A stretch of 64,000 bases of DNA, taken from positions 155,826,331 through 155,890,330 of the forward strand of contig CM040118.1 in the NCBI GenBank assembly GCA_022559845.1, read 5' to 3'. Every line of letters begins with the position of its first letter. The stretch's first letter is position 1. Position numbers and translations under genes: made by a program. Shown here piece after piece: positions 31,239 through 42,237 of this stretch. The notes under the pieces were generated by a model that did not search any database, had not been told where the DNA came from, and worked only from the letters and a program-made list of their open reading frames with translations. This DNA comes from Amorphophallus konjac (Eukaryota; Streptophyta; Magnoliopsida; Alismatales; Araceae).

Positions 31239-32212
31239 CTAGGAAGATCTAGCATGTATGATTGCAGTGAAATGAAATAAAACGTAGCAAGATAGAGTAA
31301 CAAGGGAGGAATGATGGGGTTTGCCCGTAAACCAACCGAGGGCGGCCAGCATTGTGGTCACCTAGAGAAGGTGGGCGGCCATGTCGATGGCCGCCCCCTT
31401 CAAATGGACTATCCCGCTGCGGGGCTCTCCAACTTCAGGTTCCGCTTCTAGGGGAAGGTAGGGGAAGGTGCTCTCGTACTCACAGCTCTCTATGGGTTCC
31501 AAGAACTGACAGAACCTCTCCTCATCCAGAGAATGTCTAACCTCCAGAAGTGTCCCACCTCCGAAGTCAAAAATGTCTAACCTCCTCACCGAAAGGATAC
31601 CCCCCCCCCCTCATGAGATGATTGAAAATGGGCTTTTGTATGTGGGGGAATCACCCTCCAAAAACATTCGAAAATAGAGTATGTGTAAGGCTACATGGGT
31701 CTCAAACCTCCCGAAGTGGGAGCAGTTTCGGAGAACGTGCCCGGAGTGGGCAGAACGTGGGGTTGACGGATGGTGGACAGGAGGCAGCCAAGGTTCTGGC
31801 CGTCCAAGGGGCTGGGCGGCCAAATCGATGGCCTTCTTGAGGAGCTGGGCGGCCAGGACTCTGGCCACCTTGAATGCTGGGCGGCCAACCTTGTGTTCGC
31901 CTAGGATGGTGGGCGGCCCGGGTTCTGGCCGCCCTGGAATGGGCTGGGCGGCCAGGTCTCTGGTCGCCCAAATATGTTGTCGGCCAGCACTTTGGCCGCC
32001 CAGGGATCAGGGTAGAGAATGGATAGAATCATATAGAGAGCTTCAATAAATTCGCCTCGGGGGCTCACGCCCCCGACCTTACGGGCAAGGGACAGGGTAG
32101 AGCCTACCTAAACAAAGATGAGACTCCACACTACCAATCAACCAAGGAAAAAGGTGTCACTTCTATGATGGCTAGATAAGGTCCGCGGGATGTTCAAAAT
32201 TAGGCATCTTCA
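31239..32212. mobile_element. Solo LTR G, part 3 of 3, with GGCGGCCA inverted repeats
   Basis: Starts with the right ctagg copy and ends ATCTTCA before ccaag. From 31340 to 32010 it holds about eight units of GGGCGGCCA facing TGGCCGCC or TGGTCGCC, with 5-10 bp between the arms. Joined to parts 1 and 2, and counting each duplication once, G is about 1.42 kb with TG...CA ends and no ORF, as expected for a solo LTR. A poly-C run lies near 31602. Confidence 0.6.
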
Positions 32213-34166
32213 CCAAGGCCCCACCAAGTGAGCCCCAGGTCATAGTCTTCTCCGACCAAGACCTGGAAGGCCTGACCACCCCGCATGACGATGCCCTAGT
32301 CATATCGGCCGCGATAAACCATTGTAACGTAGACAGGATTCTAGTTGACAATGGAAGTGCCCCTGATGTTTTATCTTATGGGTGTTTCCTTAAGATGGGG
32401 GAGAATTCGTCTAAACTCTGCCCGATCGGAACCCCCCTTTGCGGGTTCAATGGCCAGGCCACTTATCCCGAGGGAGCCCTAAGCCTACCGGTTACTCTCG
32501 ACACCCCACCCAAAATCGTTACAGTTATGGTGGACTTCATAGTGATTAAGGGTATGATAGCATACAACGCAATCTTCGGCCGAGGAATCCTTAGCCGAAC
32601 GAAAGCGGTGCCCTCTACCTATCACCAAAAGATGAAGTTCCCCACTAAAAATTTTGTGGGGGAAGTTCGGGGCAACCAGGCGATGGCCAGAAGGTGCTAT
32701 AATATCTCGGTTGAAGCCACAAGGCCGGACGGGAAGAACAAGGGCCCCCGCGAAGTCGAGGAAAAACCCGCAACCTCCGAGCCTGGAGACGAGTTGCTAA
32801 CGATTTTCCTAAACGATGACCCGACCCTGGGAGTAAAGATTGGAGCCGACCTACCATCTGAGGTTCAGTAGCAATATAAAGAGTTTCTTTCCATGTACAT
32901 CAGAGTCTTTGCATGGTCTGATGATCAACTCCCTGGAATACCAGAGAAGACGGTGATGCGCAAACTCAACCTCGACCCAACTGTGAAGCCCGTGCAACAA
33001 CGTAGAAGGAAGCACGCGCCAGAAAAGTAGGCGATCATCAAGGAGCAATTCACCAAGGGGCAAAAGACTAGTCTTTTTAGACCGATCCTGTACCCTACGT
33101 GGCTGGCTAACGTCGTCCTGGTGCCAAAAGCTTCAGGAAAGTGGCAAATGTGCGTGGACTTCACCGACCTGAACAAAGCCACACCAAAGGACTACTATCC
33201 ATTGCCGAGCATCGAACAACTGGTTGACTCAACCTCGGGCAATGAGATACTCAGCTTCCTGGACGCCTATTTAGGTTACCACCAGATCAGAATGAATCCA
33301 AAAGACATCGAGAAGACCGCCTTCATCCCCAACTTTGGCGTATACTGCTACACCCGGATGCCTTTCGGGTTGAAGAACGCTGGAGTCACATACCAGAGGC
33401 TGGTCAATCATATGTTCGAGGGACAGCTCGGCTGGAACGTCGAGGCCTATATTGACGACATGCTCGTCAAAACCCCCAAGGCCGAGGACCACTTCGCCGA
33501 CCTAGCAGAGACCTTCGACACCCTCCTGAGGTATAATATGAAGCTCAACCCCACCAAGTGTGCCTTCGGAGTAAGGTCTGGGAAATTCCAAGGCTTCTTA
33601 GTCACCCAGCGTGGGATCAAGGCCAACCCCGACAAGGTCTAGGCCATCCTAGACATGCGCCCGCCCACCTACACCAAGGACGTTTAACGCCTGACCGGGC
33701 GCATTGCCGCGCTCAGCAGATTCCTGTCCCGTGCGGTCGGACGATGCCTACCCTTCTTCAAACTGTTGAGGGGGCCCAAAATGACATATGCTACGTTCGC
33801 ATGGGACGAGGAATGCCAAAGAGCTTTCACCGAGCTTAAGGAGTTCCTGGCTTCACCCTCGGTGCTGTCCAAGCCTGTCCCAGGTGAAGCCTTGCATCTC
33901 TACCTTTCGGTAACTCCATCCACAGTTAACTCGGTCCTGGTCAGAAATGATTCAGGAGTCGAGAGACCGATATACTACACTAGCAAGGTGCTCAACGAGG
34001 CTGAAAGAAGGTACCCCGCAACCGAGAAACTCGTGCTAGCGTTGGTTACCTCAGCCAAGCGCCTTCGACCCTATTTCCAAGGGCACTCCATCATCGTGCT
34101 AACCGGAGAACCACTGAAGAGGATCCTCACCCACCTAGAGGCCTCGGGACGCCTCGTCAAATGGGC
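32213..34166 (+). pseudogene. Protease and reverse transcriptase region of C (broken)
   Basis: One frame carries KAPPSEPQVIVFSDQDLEG, then a protease-like DNGSAPDVL (position near 32350; the usual T or S is replaced by N), and the flap and strand region to about 32700. RT follows: LPGIPEKTV, a KASGKWQMCVDFTDLNKA block at 33121-33180, MPFGLKNAGVTYQRLV near 33360, and the active-site region YIDDMLVK near 33450. The first RNase H begins at about 33790. Stops: TAG at 32869, 33028 and 33640, and TAA at 33685. Element H interrupts it at 34167. It once encoded polyprotein cleavage and cDNA synthesis; it is inactive now. Confidence 0.92.
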
Positions 34167-37100
34167 TGTCACACCTCGAGCCTTTTATTATAGCTGAAGA
34201 CTAGCTCGAGGAACGCGAACAACCGGCATGGTAAGCATCTTGCAATTAAGAACGATCAGAGCGCAAGACAATCACACATAAGGTGTAATTGCACAATAGT
34301 TTAATCAAACTCCAACTTTATTACATTAATAATCAAAATATCCAAATACAATGACTTTTCAACCTTTACTAACCTATCAGACGCTAGGAAAAAGGGAATT
34401 ACAAAGACTCGATCTAAACATTATTGACTTTCCTAAGTCTTCACTCTCAGTTTGATATGACTTTTACTCGCTCTCGGACCTGCTACTTGTATAACTCGAA
34501 TCCGAATTCGTATCACTTCCATCTCCTGAAAAGATTGGAAAATAGGTAATGAGCACACTTGTCCAGTAGGTATCTTCGCATCAACATGATTAGCAATATT
34601 TAAGTAATTAGTATTTTAGCTCTGAAGAAATAAGGTAAAATCATGCGAATGCGATCAATCATGCGATTAAACCAAAGTAACACGATGATCATGTAAGATA
34701 GAATGGGCAAGCATGAATGTAACAAGAATATGATATGGCCTTTCATGAACAAGAATGTACTAGAAAGTCATGTATCAATCAAGAATGTACTCTTCACTTA
34801 GTAGCAAGTACTTCGTGAATTTCTGTGGAATAACATGTAACATGCTAGAAAGTCATGTACGTGTCGTGGATTTTCACTTTACGAGCCGTGGATCTTCACT
34901 TATTTATCGAGAAAGTACTCTCAGTGCAATACGACGCCAGTAGCATCATACCCCATGGTTTATAATAGTATGTTTCCGACAATCAATCGAGGGGACTAGT
35001 ATAGAGCCTTTGAACACAATCAGTGCTCGGTCCGCATCTTCAAGTTTAAATCAAGCAACTTCCACACATGTAAACAATATGGCCAAGCATGTACAATTTC
35101 AACGATAGGTTCAAGATAAAGTAATCCATCATAGGAATGCTTCTATTTGAATTAAAGAATTTCAATGAACATATTAAAACTAGGTTATGCCATGAAAATA
35201 AATCGGTAGCATAACGGTTCATTTCTTAACTTTCATAATTTAAGATTAAGTATCTTGAACAATAAGACAAGTCCTAGACCATCAATAATATATCTAGGAA
35301 CTTTGGAATATCAACCCTTGGGTCAAACCTCGGGTTAAATCACTCAAGAACTGTGACGGTCAATTAATGGGCCGTTACATCAACGTGACGGTCTATAATT
35401 GGGCCGTTACAATAGATTGAATCCATAAAGAATAATTAGACTCAGTGAATGTGACGGTTGTATACTAGACCGTTAGATTAGCCTGACGGTCTAGTATTAG
35501 GCCGTTACATAGTAAAAACTAGAAAACATCGATAGTGCTTTCTAATCAATTGGGATTTAAAGGTACAACCAACTCCGCATCCTAGTGGGAATCCCAGGCT
35601 CGCGGAGAATTACAGAGGCCTTGAAACCAGATTTCCTAGTCCATTAGAAGGAGTATCTAATAGAGAGGTCCTCAAGTTCAAGAGTATGTTCCTATAATGC
35701 AAAAGTGTGAACTAATGGTCATATACCGGAATATATGCCATATACTTTAGAGAATTGACTCTATAGACAGAAAGAATGTGTAACAATGTGAATCCATGAT
35801 AAAACTCCGTCAATACATCAGTAAAAATCATGTTTTAATACAAAACTATAGAGTTTTAGCAATGAAATTAACATGTACTTTAAAATAACTAAAGTGCTTT
35901 AAACATACGTGAATCAATTTATAAACTCAAAGTTATGAAAAATAGGTCAAACTTAGATAACTAGGCTTATTCATAAGTAAATTTGACTATTTTTAACTCT
36001 ATCTCGGGTTGACAGAACACAGTTATTCTGACGGTCGAACATGGGCGAGTCACAGGGCAGTGACGGTTTATCAGGGAGCTGTTAGAGTGTTGTAACGCTC
36101 CGGTTATGATCCGTAAGAGATAACATAGTAGCTTAAGCATAACAGGGAGTGTGACGGCTTATCGTAAGGCCGTTACGTCCCTCTGACGGTCTAACTAAAG
36201 GCCGTTAGAGTCCTGTTGACAAGAAAGTAAAAAGATAAAAGACTATGCCTTGAAACATGTCATGCTTTGAAAAGACTTAACTAATCTAGTCATGATAAAA
36301 TGAAGTATAGTCCATGTAGATGCATAGGTTGCAGTGAATGAATAAGAGAATATCTTTTATCTTCATTTAAGGCTAAAGACATGCATGTATGTATAGACTT
36401 ACTAAAACATGAAATTCAAAGTCTATGATGCATGGAATCAATCAAAACTAGAGGGCTTTTATCCCTAACATGATATTCTTGCCATTCATGAGATGACCTA
36501 CCTTTTTACTGGGCTTTCAACTTCCAATTTGGGACTACAAGACACGCCCTAGTTCTTTCCTTCCAGTGAGTTTTCAACAACTTCACGTCACTCTAACTTC
36601 TCAATCTCTTGACCTAAGGACTTGAAATTTTGAGAGTAAGAAGGTGAAACTAAGGGGAATAGAAAGTTCTAATGACACTTAGGCTAATTACCTCATTTTG
36701 GTGCTCTAATCTCCTGATCTTCAGCATACTTTCACTCAGATTCCTGTGTTGCTATGGTCGAACCCGTAAGTTTGGAAGCTTCAAACTTCTTGTGTAGTTG
36801 ATCTCCTAGCATGAAATTTTGAGGAAGATTAGTCCTATGTATAAGGAATAAAAAGTTCTAAAGAACTTATTCGAAATACTATATCCTTATCTTAGTTCCA
36901 CACGAGCCAATGTAAGGGTCGCGCAGGTCAAAACTAGGGTTTATTTATAGGGTTTTGCTAGGGTTTTGTGGATTAGATCGATTCTAGAGTCCTTGGTAAG
37001 GCTTAGATCGACTTCTGAGAGTCCTTAACACATTTACAAGTCCTCCCATCTCGATCCCAAAGTGATAAACTAGTAAAAATCTAATCTTTTTGCTTGTTCT

Positions 37101-37478
37101 TTCATTCACGGAACAGACAAAGTGTAACGGTCGTGTATTAGCGGTTACATGACTGTAGCGGTCGCACGATAGACCGCTACATCCACCGTTCGCAGAATTC
37201 AACTTAATTCAAACTCTTTAATTATTTTATCCACATATTTATCTAATAAAATGGTATTTATCCTTAAAATTCGTGAATAAGCTAAATAACCTTCTAGAAT
37301 ATGGGCCAAAGTTAATGGGCTTGGTCTTTAAACCTTTTGGGTTTTATTTATCAAAGCTGGACTAATATTTTAACATAATTGGGCTTATAATCTGTTTAAG
37401 CTTTATAAATTCTTAATAAATTCTCAAAAATTCTTAAAATAATCCAAAAATTATTTATATAAATTTTGGGGCACTACA
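34167..37478 (-). mobile_element. Element H: 3.3-kb solo LTR (Ty3/gypsy, probably Tekay-like) with hairpin array
   Basis: A perfect 5-bp duplication tgggc flanks it (34162-34166 and 37479-37483), and the ends are TG...CA. On the minus strand it reads TGTAGTGCCCCAAAATTT...GGTGTGACA. These ends fit Tekay/Del-type LTRs, so I infer minus orientation. No ORF of interest, no primer site or purine tract, and no second LTR, so a solo LTR is the simplest reading. It carries about eleven inverted repeats of the GTGACGGTC/GGCCGTTAC type at 35353-36210 and 37117-37180. The 3.3 kb otherwise holds AT-rich sequence without a gene. Confidence 0.85.
35353..37182. repeat. GTGACGGTC/GGCCGTTAC hairpin array in H
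   Basis: Inverted-repeat units begin near 35353, 35385, 35449, 35482, 36029, 36060, 36092, 36151, 36182, 37120 and 37152. The arms are 8-10 nt and the loops about 8-11 nt. The unit at 37152 (TGTAGCGGTC facing GACCGCTACA) has changes in both arms that keep pairing. Confidence 0.8.
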
Positions 37479-39318
37479 TGGGCCATCATGCATGCTCGGG
37501 GCCTATGATATATCGTACCGGCCACGCTCGGCTATCAAAGGATAGGCGCTCGCCGACTTCATCTCCGAGAGCACCATCCCGGTCGAAGAAAAATCTCCTT
37601 CCGTACCTTGGCCAACCTGGGAACTGTTCGTCGATGGATCCTCCAACTCGGCCGGGAGCGGCACTGGGATCCTCCTGAAGTCCCCCGAAGGAGCAGAGCT
37701 GCAATACGCCCTGAAGTTCAACTTTCAGGCATCCAACAATGCTTCAGAGTATGAAGCCCTTATCTCAGGAGCCCGCATGGCCCGGCGGTTGGGGGCTGAG
37801 GGAGTCAGAATTCACACTGACTCGCAACTGGTCGCTAGCCAGGTCAACGGCGATTACGAAGCTCGGGAAGCACCGATGGTCAAATACCTCCAGCTGGTCA
37901 GAACCGTGGCACAACAGTTCGAGAGTTTAAAGGTAGTTCGAATAGCTCGAGAGGAAAACTCCCAAGCGGACGCCCTCTCTCGGCTGGCCTCCTCTCTTGA
38001 CCCCGAAGGTACTCGATCGATCCTTCTCGAAGAGCTAGAGCGACCGAGCATTGATTCGGAGCTAATGGCTGTTGACTCGGCCTCCCCAAGCGACTGGCGT
38101 ACCCCCTATCTATCGTGTCTCCAAGACTCTCAGGAGCCTCCCGACCCTCAGGAAGCCCGAAGATTGAAGTACCAAGCTCGGTGATTCATCATTTTGGATG
38201 ACACTTTATACCGCAGATCCCTCTCCGGTCCCCTCCTGAAGTGCATCAGTGCTGACGAAACCAACCGAGCGATCCAAGAGGTTCACGAAGGCCTGTGCGG
38301 AGCGCATCTAGGAGGAAGGTCGCTCGCCAGAATCTTACTTTGGCAGGGTTACTGGTGGCCCACTCTGCAACGTGATTGCTTCACCTACGTGCAACAGTGT
38401 GATCGATGCCAGCGATTTGATCACTTGGTCCATCAGCCGGCAACGGAGCTCATCACCCTAGCCGAGCCTTATCCCTTCGCTCGGTGGGGGATTGACATCC
38501 TTGGGCCGTTCCCTATGGCTCAGGCCCAGAAGAAGTTCATCATCATCGCCATCGACTACTTCACCAAGTGGATCGAGGCCGAAGCCACAGCTAGGATCAC
38601 CGAGACAGTCGTCTGGAATTCGATCATCTGTCGCTACGGCATCTCCCGGGTGATAGTGAGCGATAATGGCTGGCAATTTGATTCTCGTTATTTCCGAGAT
38701 AGATGTGCCGACCTAAGCATTCACAATCACTTCACTTCGGTCACCCACCCTCAGGCTAACGGGCTGGTCGAAAATGCCAATAAGACTATCTTGAAAGGCA
38801 TCAAGACTAGCCTCGGCAAAGCCAAGGATAGCTGGCTCGAGGAATTGCCAAGCGTACTTTGGTCGCACAGAATGACTCCCAGAACGGCAACCGGTGAAAG
38901 TCCCTTTCAGCTGGTGTATGGCCCCGAGGCCGTGATCCCGTTGGAGATTGTCAATCCCTCCCTCCAAGTCATCTGTTTCTCGCCCGAGGTAAACGACCAG
39001 AAACTGCTCGAAAACCTCGACCTAGTGGATGAACTCCGAGAGATTGCCAGCATTCGAGCAACGGAATATCAACACCGCCTCACTCGATACTACAACGCCA
39101 AATTCTGAGATAGACACTTTCAACCTGGAGACTTCGTTCTAAGGAAAGTCGAAGCCTCTCGACCACTTGAGACGGCAGGCAAGTTATCCCCTAACTGGGA
39201 AGGCCCCTACCGAGTGGTCGAGACGCTCGGGAAAGGAGCATACCGGCTATCTACTATGGAAGGAGAACCCATCCCTCAGATGTGGAACACGACTACACTA
39301 CGCAAGTTCTATTTCTGA
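37479..39318 (+). pseudogene. Second RNase H and integrase of C (broken)
   Basis: The C frame resumes after H with a 4-bp duplication (atgcatgc near 37488) that shifts the frame. YDISYRPRSAIKG ends the first RNase H, with TAG at 37543. A second, archaeal-type RNase H follows (ELFVDGSSNSAGSG, NNASEYEALI, HTDSQLV, NSQADALSRL). Integrase begins near 38200 with the HHCC zinc domain (HEGLCGAHLGG...CDRCQRF). The DDE core is IDILGPF, VSDNGWQFDS and VENANK, and the element ends near SPNWEGPYRVVE. TGA stops lie at 38182 and 39106. Double RNase H marks the Tat lineage. It is inactive as it stands. Confidence 0.92.
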
Positions 39319-40478
39319 ATGCCGAACATTGTGTAAGCAGTATGAAATAGAACAAAAGTTTCTTTTCCTCTTTTATTCAAACAACTTGCTTGTACATCAG
39401 AAAGGCTGAAGCGAAGACGATACATGTCAAAAAAGCAAAAATCCATCTGGTGCCACCGTTCGAGCCCATCGCTCGGCTGACTCGGTTAGCCTTCCTGCGT
39501 CCAGCCACTGACTCTCCTTCGTGCAGAAACTGGCTCGGATTAAGGATAGTCGACCACGTTGGCTCGGGTAACTCGGAACAAAGGTGACAGAGGGATTAGG
39601 AAGAAGAAGGCTACCTTCCGAGTTGAACGAGGAAGATGAAGGGGAAGAGAAAGCCAACTAATAAATGAGGATGTCGAGAGGCACCCTCCAAAGAGTGAAA
39701 AGGGGGGGAGAAATCGAAACCAGCAGAGCTGGACGAGGAGGCAGGAAAAAGCTGAGAAAAGATGGAACTTAATTGTTTTCCCCCTCCCCTCGGGATGGAG
39801 TCGGTAGGTCAGGAATAGTAGATCGACATGCCCCAACATGTCGAACCTTCTTCCCGAGTAACCTCCTCGCTAGCGCCGTCGGAACTGATAGAAGAGGGCG
39901 ACGTGCTTCCACACGTCGAACCCCCTTCAAACCCGAAGCAGCAAGGACTCTCTACCCTCCATCATCGACAACTTCATCTTCCAGAACGTCTTCCATGCTT
40001 CAAATTCGACAGTACAACGCTTCATGAAGAAGGAGAGAGGAAAAATTGTCAGAGAAAACCCTAAGCGATGGAGAGGGAGAGACGCCCTTCAGAACTTTTA
40101 TAGGCGAAGGGAGGTTACTTGCCTTAAATGATTCTCCCCTCGAAAACATGCTAAAGGAACTTCTCCCTACGAACGGTCACCTCAGACTCCTCGGTTCCAT
40201 CCCAACGGGACACACGAAACGGCCAGGCAATTAAAGCATGAGAAAACGGAAAGACACCTATCAGACGCCCGCCCAACCATCATGCGAGATCCACGCAGAA
40301 AGTATCAGCACTTTCCAACTACTGCGGATATGCTGGTCAAACTACGGCAATGGCGATACAAAAGAGTTAAGTTTTCATCATAACGCTACTGCCTTACATT
40401 TTTTTCCTTTACACTGCAAGAGAAGTTTTTCTTCAGAAAAAGGAAAAACATACAAAGAGAAAGAGTAAAGCCAATACA
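39319..40478 (+). other. Spacer of C between integrase and antisense ORF
   Basis: About 1.2 kb in which I see no gene, clear repeat array or other structure. Confidence 0.6.
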
Positions 40479-42086
40479 TTAGGCCTCTGGCCCACCCTGA
40501 GGCTCAGAAGTGGAAGGCTCGGACGGTCTGCCCGCGGCACCCTCGGTGACGGCCGACCCTGGCAGTGACCCCATCGGCGTGGGAACTACCTCGGTTGCGC
40601 GCCCTCCCGAGGCATCCGGAGTTGGCGACCCCTCGGACGAAGAGTCTCCCTGGTCTCCTTCCTCTGACGCCGAACCAGAGGAACCGGAGGATGACAAATC
40701 CGAGTCATAGCATTGCCCGGATGGAAAATTGATTGTCTCGGATGCCTGCTCCTCCGCATAAGAGATGGCCCGGTCATAGCCTTGCTCGAATCCCTTGCGG
40801 ATGCCCCGGTGAAGTGCTGACTCATAGTAGGGGAGGGCAGCCTCCTTGAGGTTGACCTGGTAGGCCTCCGAGCCTTTGTATTGCTCGAGTGCCTCCGTCC
40901 CAACCGATTCCACCCTACCAGCGAGTTCGGCCTTCTCCTGCTCCGCCTCGGCCATTCTCCACTTTGCCTCGGCTGACCGCTTCTCTACTTCGGCCCAATC
41001 TGCCTCAGCCTCCCACCGAAGGCGTATGGATTCCTCCGCCCGGCCCAATAGCTCGGAGCGCTCGGCCTCCCACTGGCCGTCTAGCTCGATACGGGCCACG
41101 CGCTCCTCCTCCAGAAGCCAGCTCTTCCTCTCGAGCGACTCGCGGGCCCGAGTCAGCTGTTCAGACAACGACCGGGCATCCGCCTGGCTCACCCTTGCCA
41201 GCTCCTTGACTGCGGAGAGCTCCCGTCGAAGCCCATCACACTTCTCGGTGAGCTGAGCCACCTTCCTGTCAGACCCACCAAGAGTCCAAGCAAGGGTCGC
41301 CCGCTCCGACTCCGACCGAGCGTAAGCTTCAGCTAGAGTAGCCCCCATCTGGGCCAAGACCAAGCCACCCTCCATAACTAGCTTGAGGGCCGCGGGCGGG
41401 GAGTGTTGCCTATTTCCTCCATTCACCACCTTCGCTGCTATGCTGCAACACGCCTGATACAAAGGGCCATGGATGCCCAGCATCTCCAAAGCCGCCGACA
41501 AAGGCCCCCCCCCTCCGAGCGATATCCCCTCGGGAGCCCTGCCGGTCAGCCCGGACCAAGCCACTGCTTCATCCACCCCTCTTGCCTCAATCGGTCGGGG
41601 TTGTGTCGCCGCTCCTCGTGACCCCCCGACCTCAACCAGCTCGGCCCCTGCGCCGCCACCGGGAGCGTCGCCCGACTCGATCGCCGCCCCAGTCTCTATC
41701 GTGGTCCCAAAGTTGCCCGCTTCAACTCGGGCCCCCTTGGTTCTTGCTAGGGGGAGAGCCGATCCAGCGCCACCGCCACCAACAGAAGTGGCTCCTGCCC
41801 CCTCGGTTCCTGCTGAGGGGAGAGCCGATCCAGAGCCGCCGCCCCCAGAAGCGGCCCTGGCCTCCTCGTCCCCCTCTCGCTCGGCGGATGGGGGATCCGG
41901 CCCAATAGGGTCTGCCCTATCTCTCTCGGAAGAGGGGAGAGCCTCCGAGCCAGAGTCATCTTTGATAGCGGGGACGGACCCAGCCTTCTTGGCCCGCTTC
42001 ATGGCCATCACGGCGTCCCGTATCATGCCCACCACGGGATCTTTGCACTTGGCCCCCCGCGGCCTGGAAGACCCATCGTGGGCCAT
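40479..42086 (-). CDS. Antisense ORF of C, C-terminal coiled-coil part
   Basis: A 535-codon open frame opposite to gag-pol begins MAHDGSSRPRGAK. The first third is Gly/Ala/Ser-rich and low in complexity. Residues about 190-430 are Glu/Arg/Ala-rich with heptad-like patterning (VAQLTEKCDGLRRELSAVKE), so a long coiled coil is likely. The tail is Ser/Gly/Glu-rich. Antisense ORFs in this position are known in Tat elements; their function is unknown. An in-frame TGA just upstream (near 42101) separates it from 45 further codons ending near a TTCTTCTGCGCAG acceptor-like site (about 42226-42238). It is therefore probably the 3' exon of the gene whose 5' part lies at 42238-43020. The proline-rich plus-strand ORFs here are its shadow. 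Confidence 0.6.
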   Translation of the reverse strand: MAHDGSSRPRGAKCKDPVVGMIRDAVMAMKRAKKAGSVPAIKDDSGSEALPSSERDRADPIGPDPPSAEREGDEEARAASGGGGSGSALPSAGTEGAGATSVGGGGAGSALPLARTKGARVEAGNFGTTIETGAAIESGDAPGGGAGAELVEVGGSRGAATQPRPIEARGVDEAVAWSGLTGRAPEGISLGGGGPLSAALEMLGIHGPLYQACCSIAAKVVNGGNRQHSPPAALKLVMEGGLVLAQMGATLAEAYARSESERATLAWTLGGSDRKVAQLTEKCDGLRRELSAVKELARVSQADARSLSEQLTRARESLERKSWLLEEERVARIELDGQWEAERSELLGRAEESIRLRWEAEADWAEVEKRSAEAKWRMAEAEQEKAELAGRVESVGTEALEQYKGSEAYQVNLKEAALPYYESALHRGIRKGFEQGYDRAISYAEEQASETINFPSGQCYDSDLSSSGSSGSASEEGDQGDSSSEGSPTPDASGGRATEVVPTPMGSLPGSAVTEGAAGRPSEPSTSEPQGGPEA

Positions 42087-42237
42087 CCCATTGCCCCTAT
42101 CTCAGGCTCGAGGGCGCCCCTCGGGAGCTCGCGACTCGTCGGCAGCCGAATCATCACCGAGATTGATCACCTCCCGCTCGGCCGTAGGCTCCTCCTCCAC
42201 AGCTGGCCGCCTGGCGTCTGCGCAGAAGAAGATATGG

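Noticed and set aside
18076..31243. Independent target duplication for B (acaat against ctagg)
   Set aside because: The two flanks do not match; ctagg pairs with the left flank of T instead.
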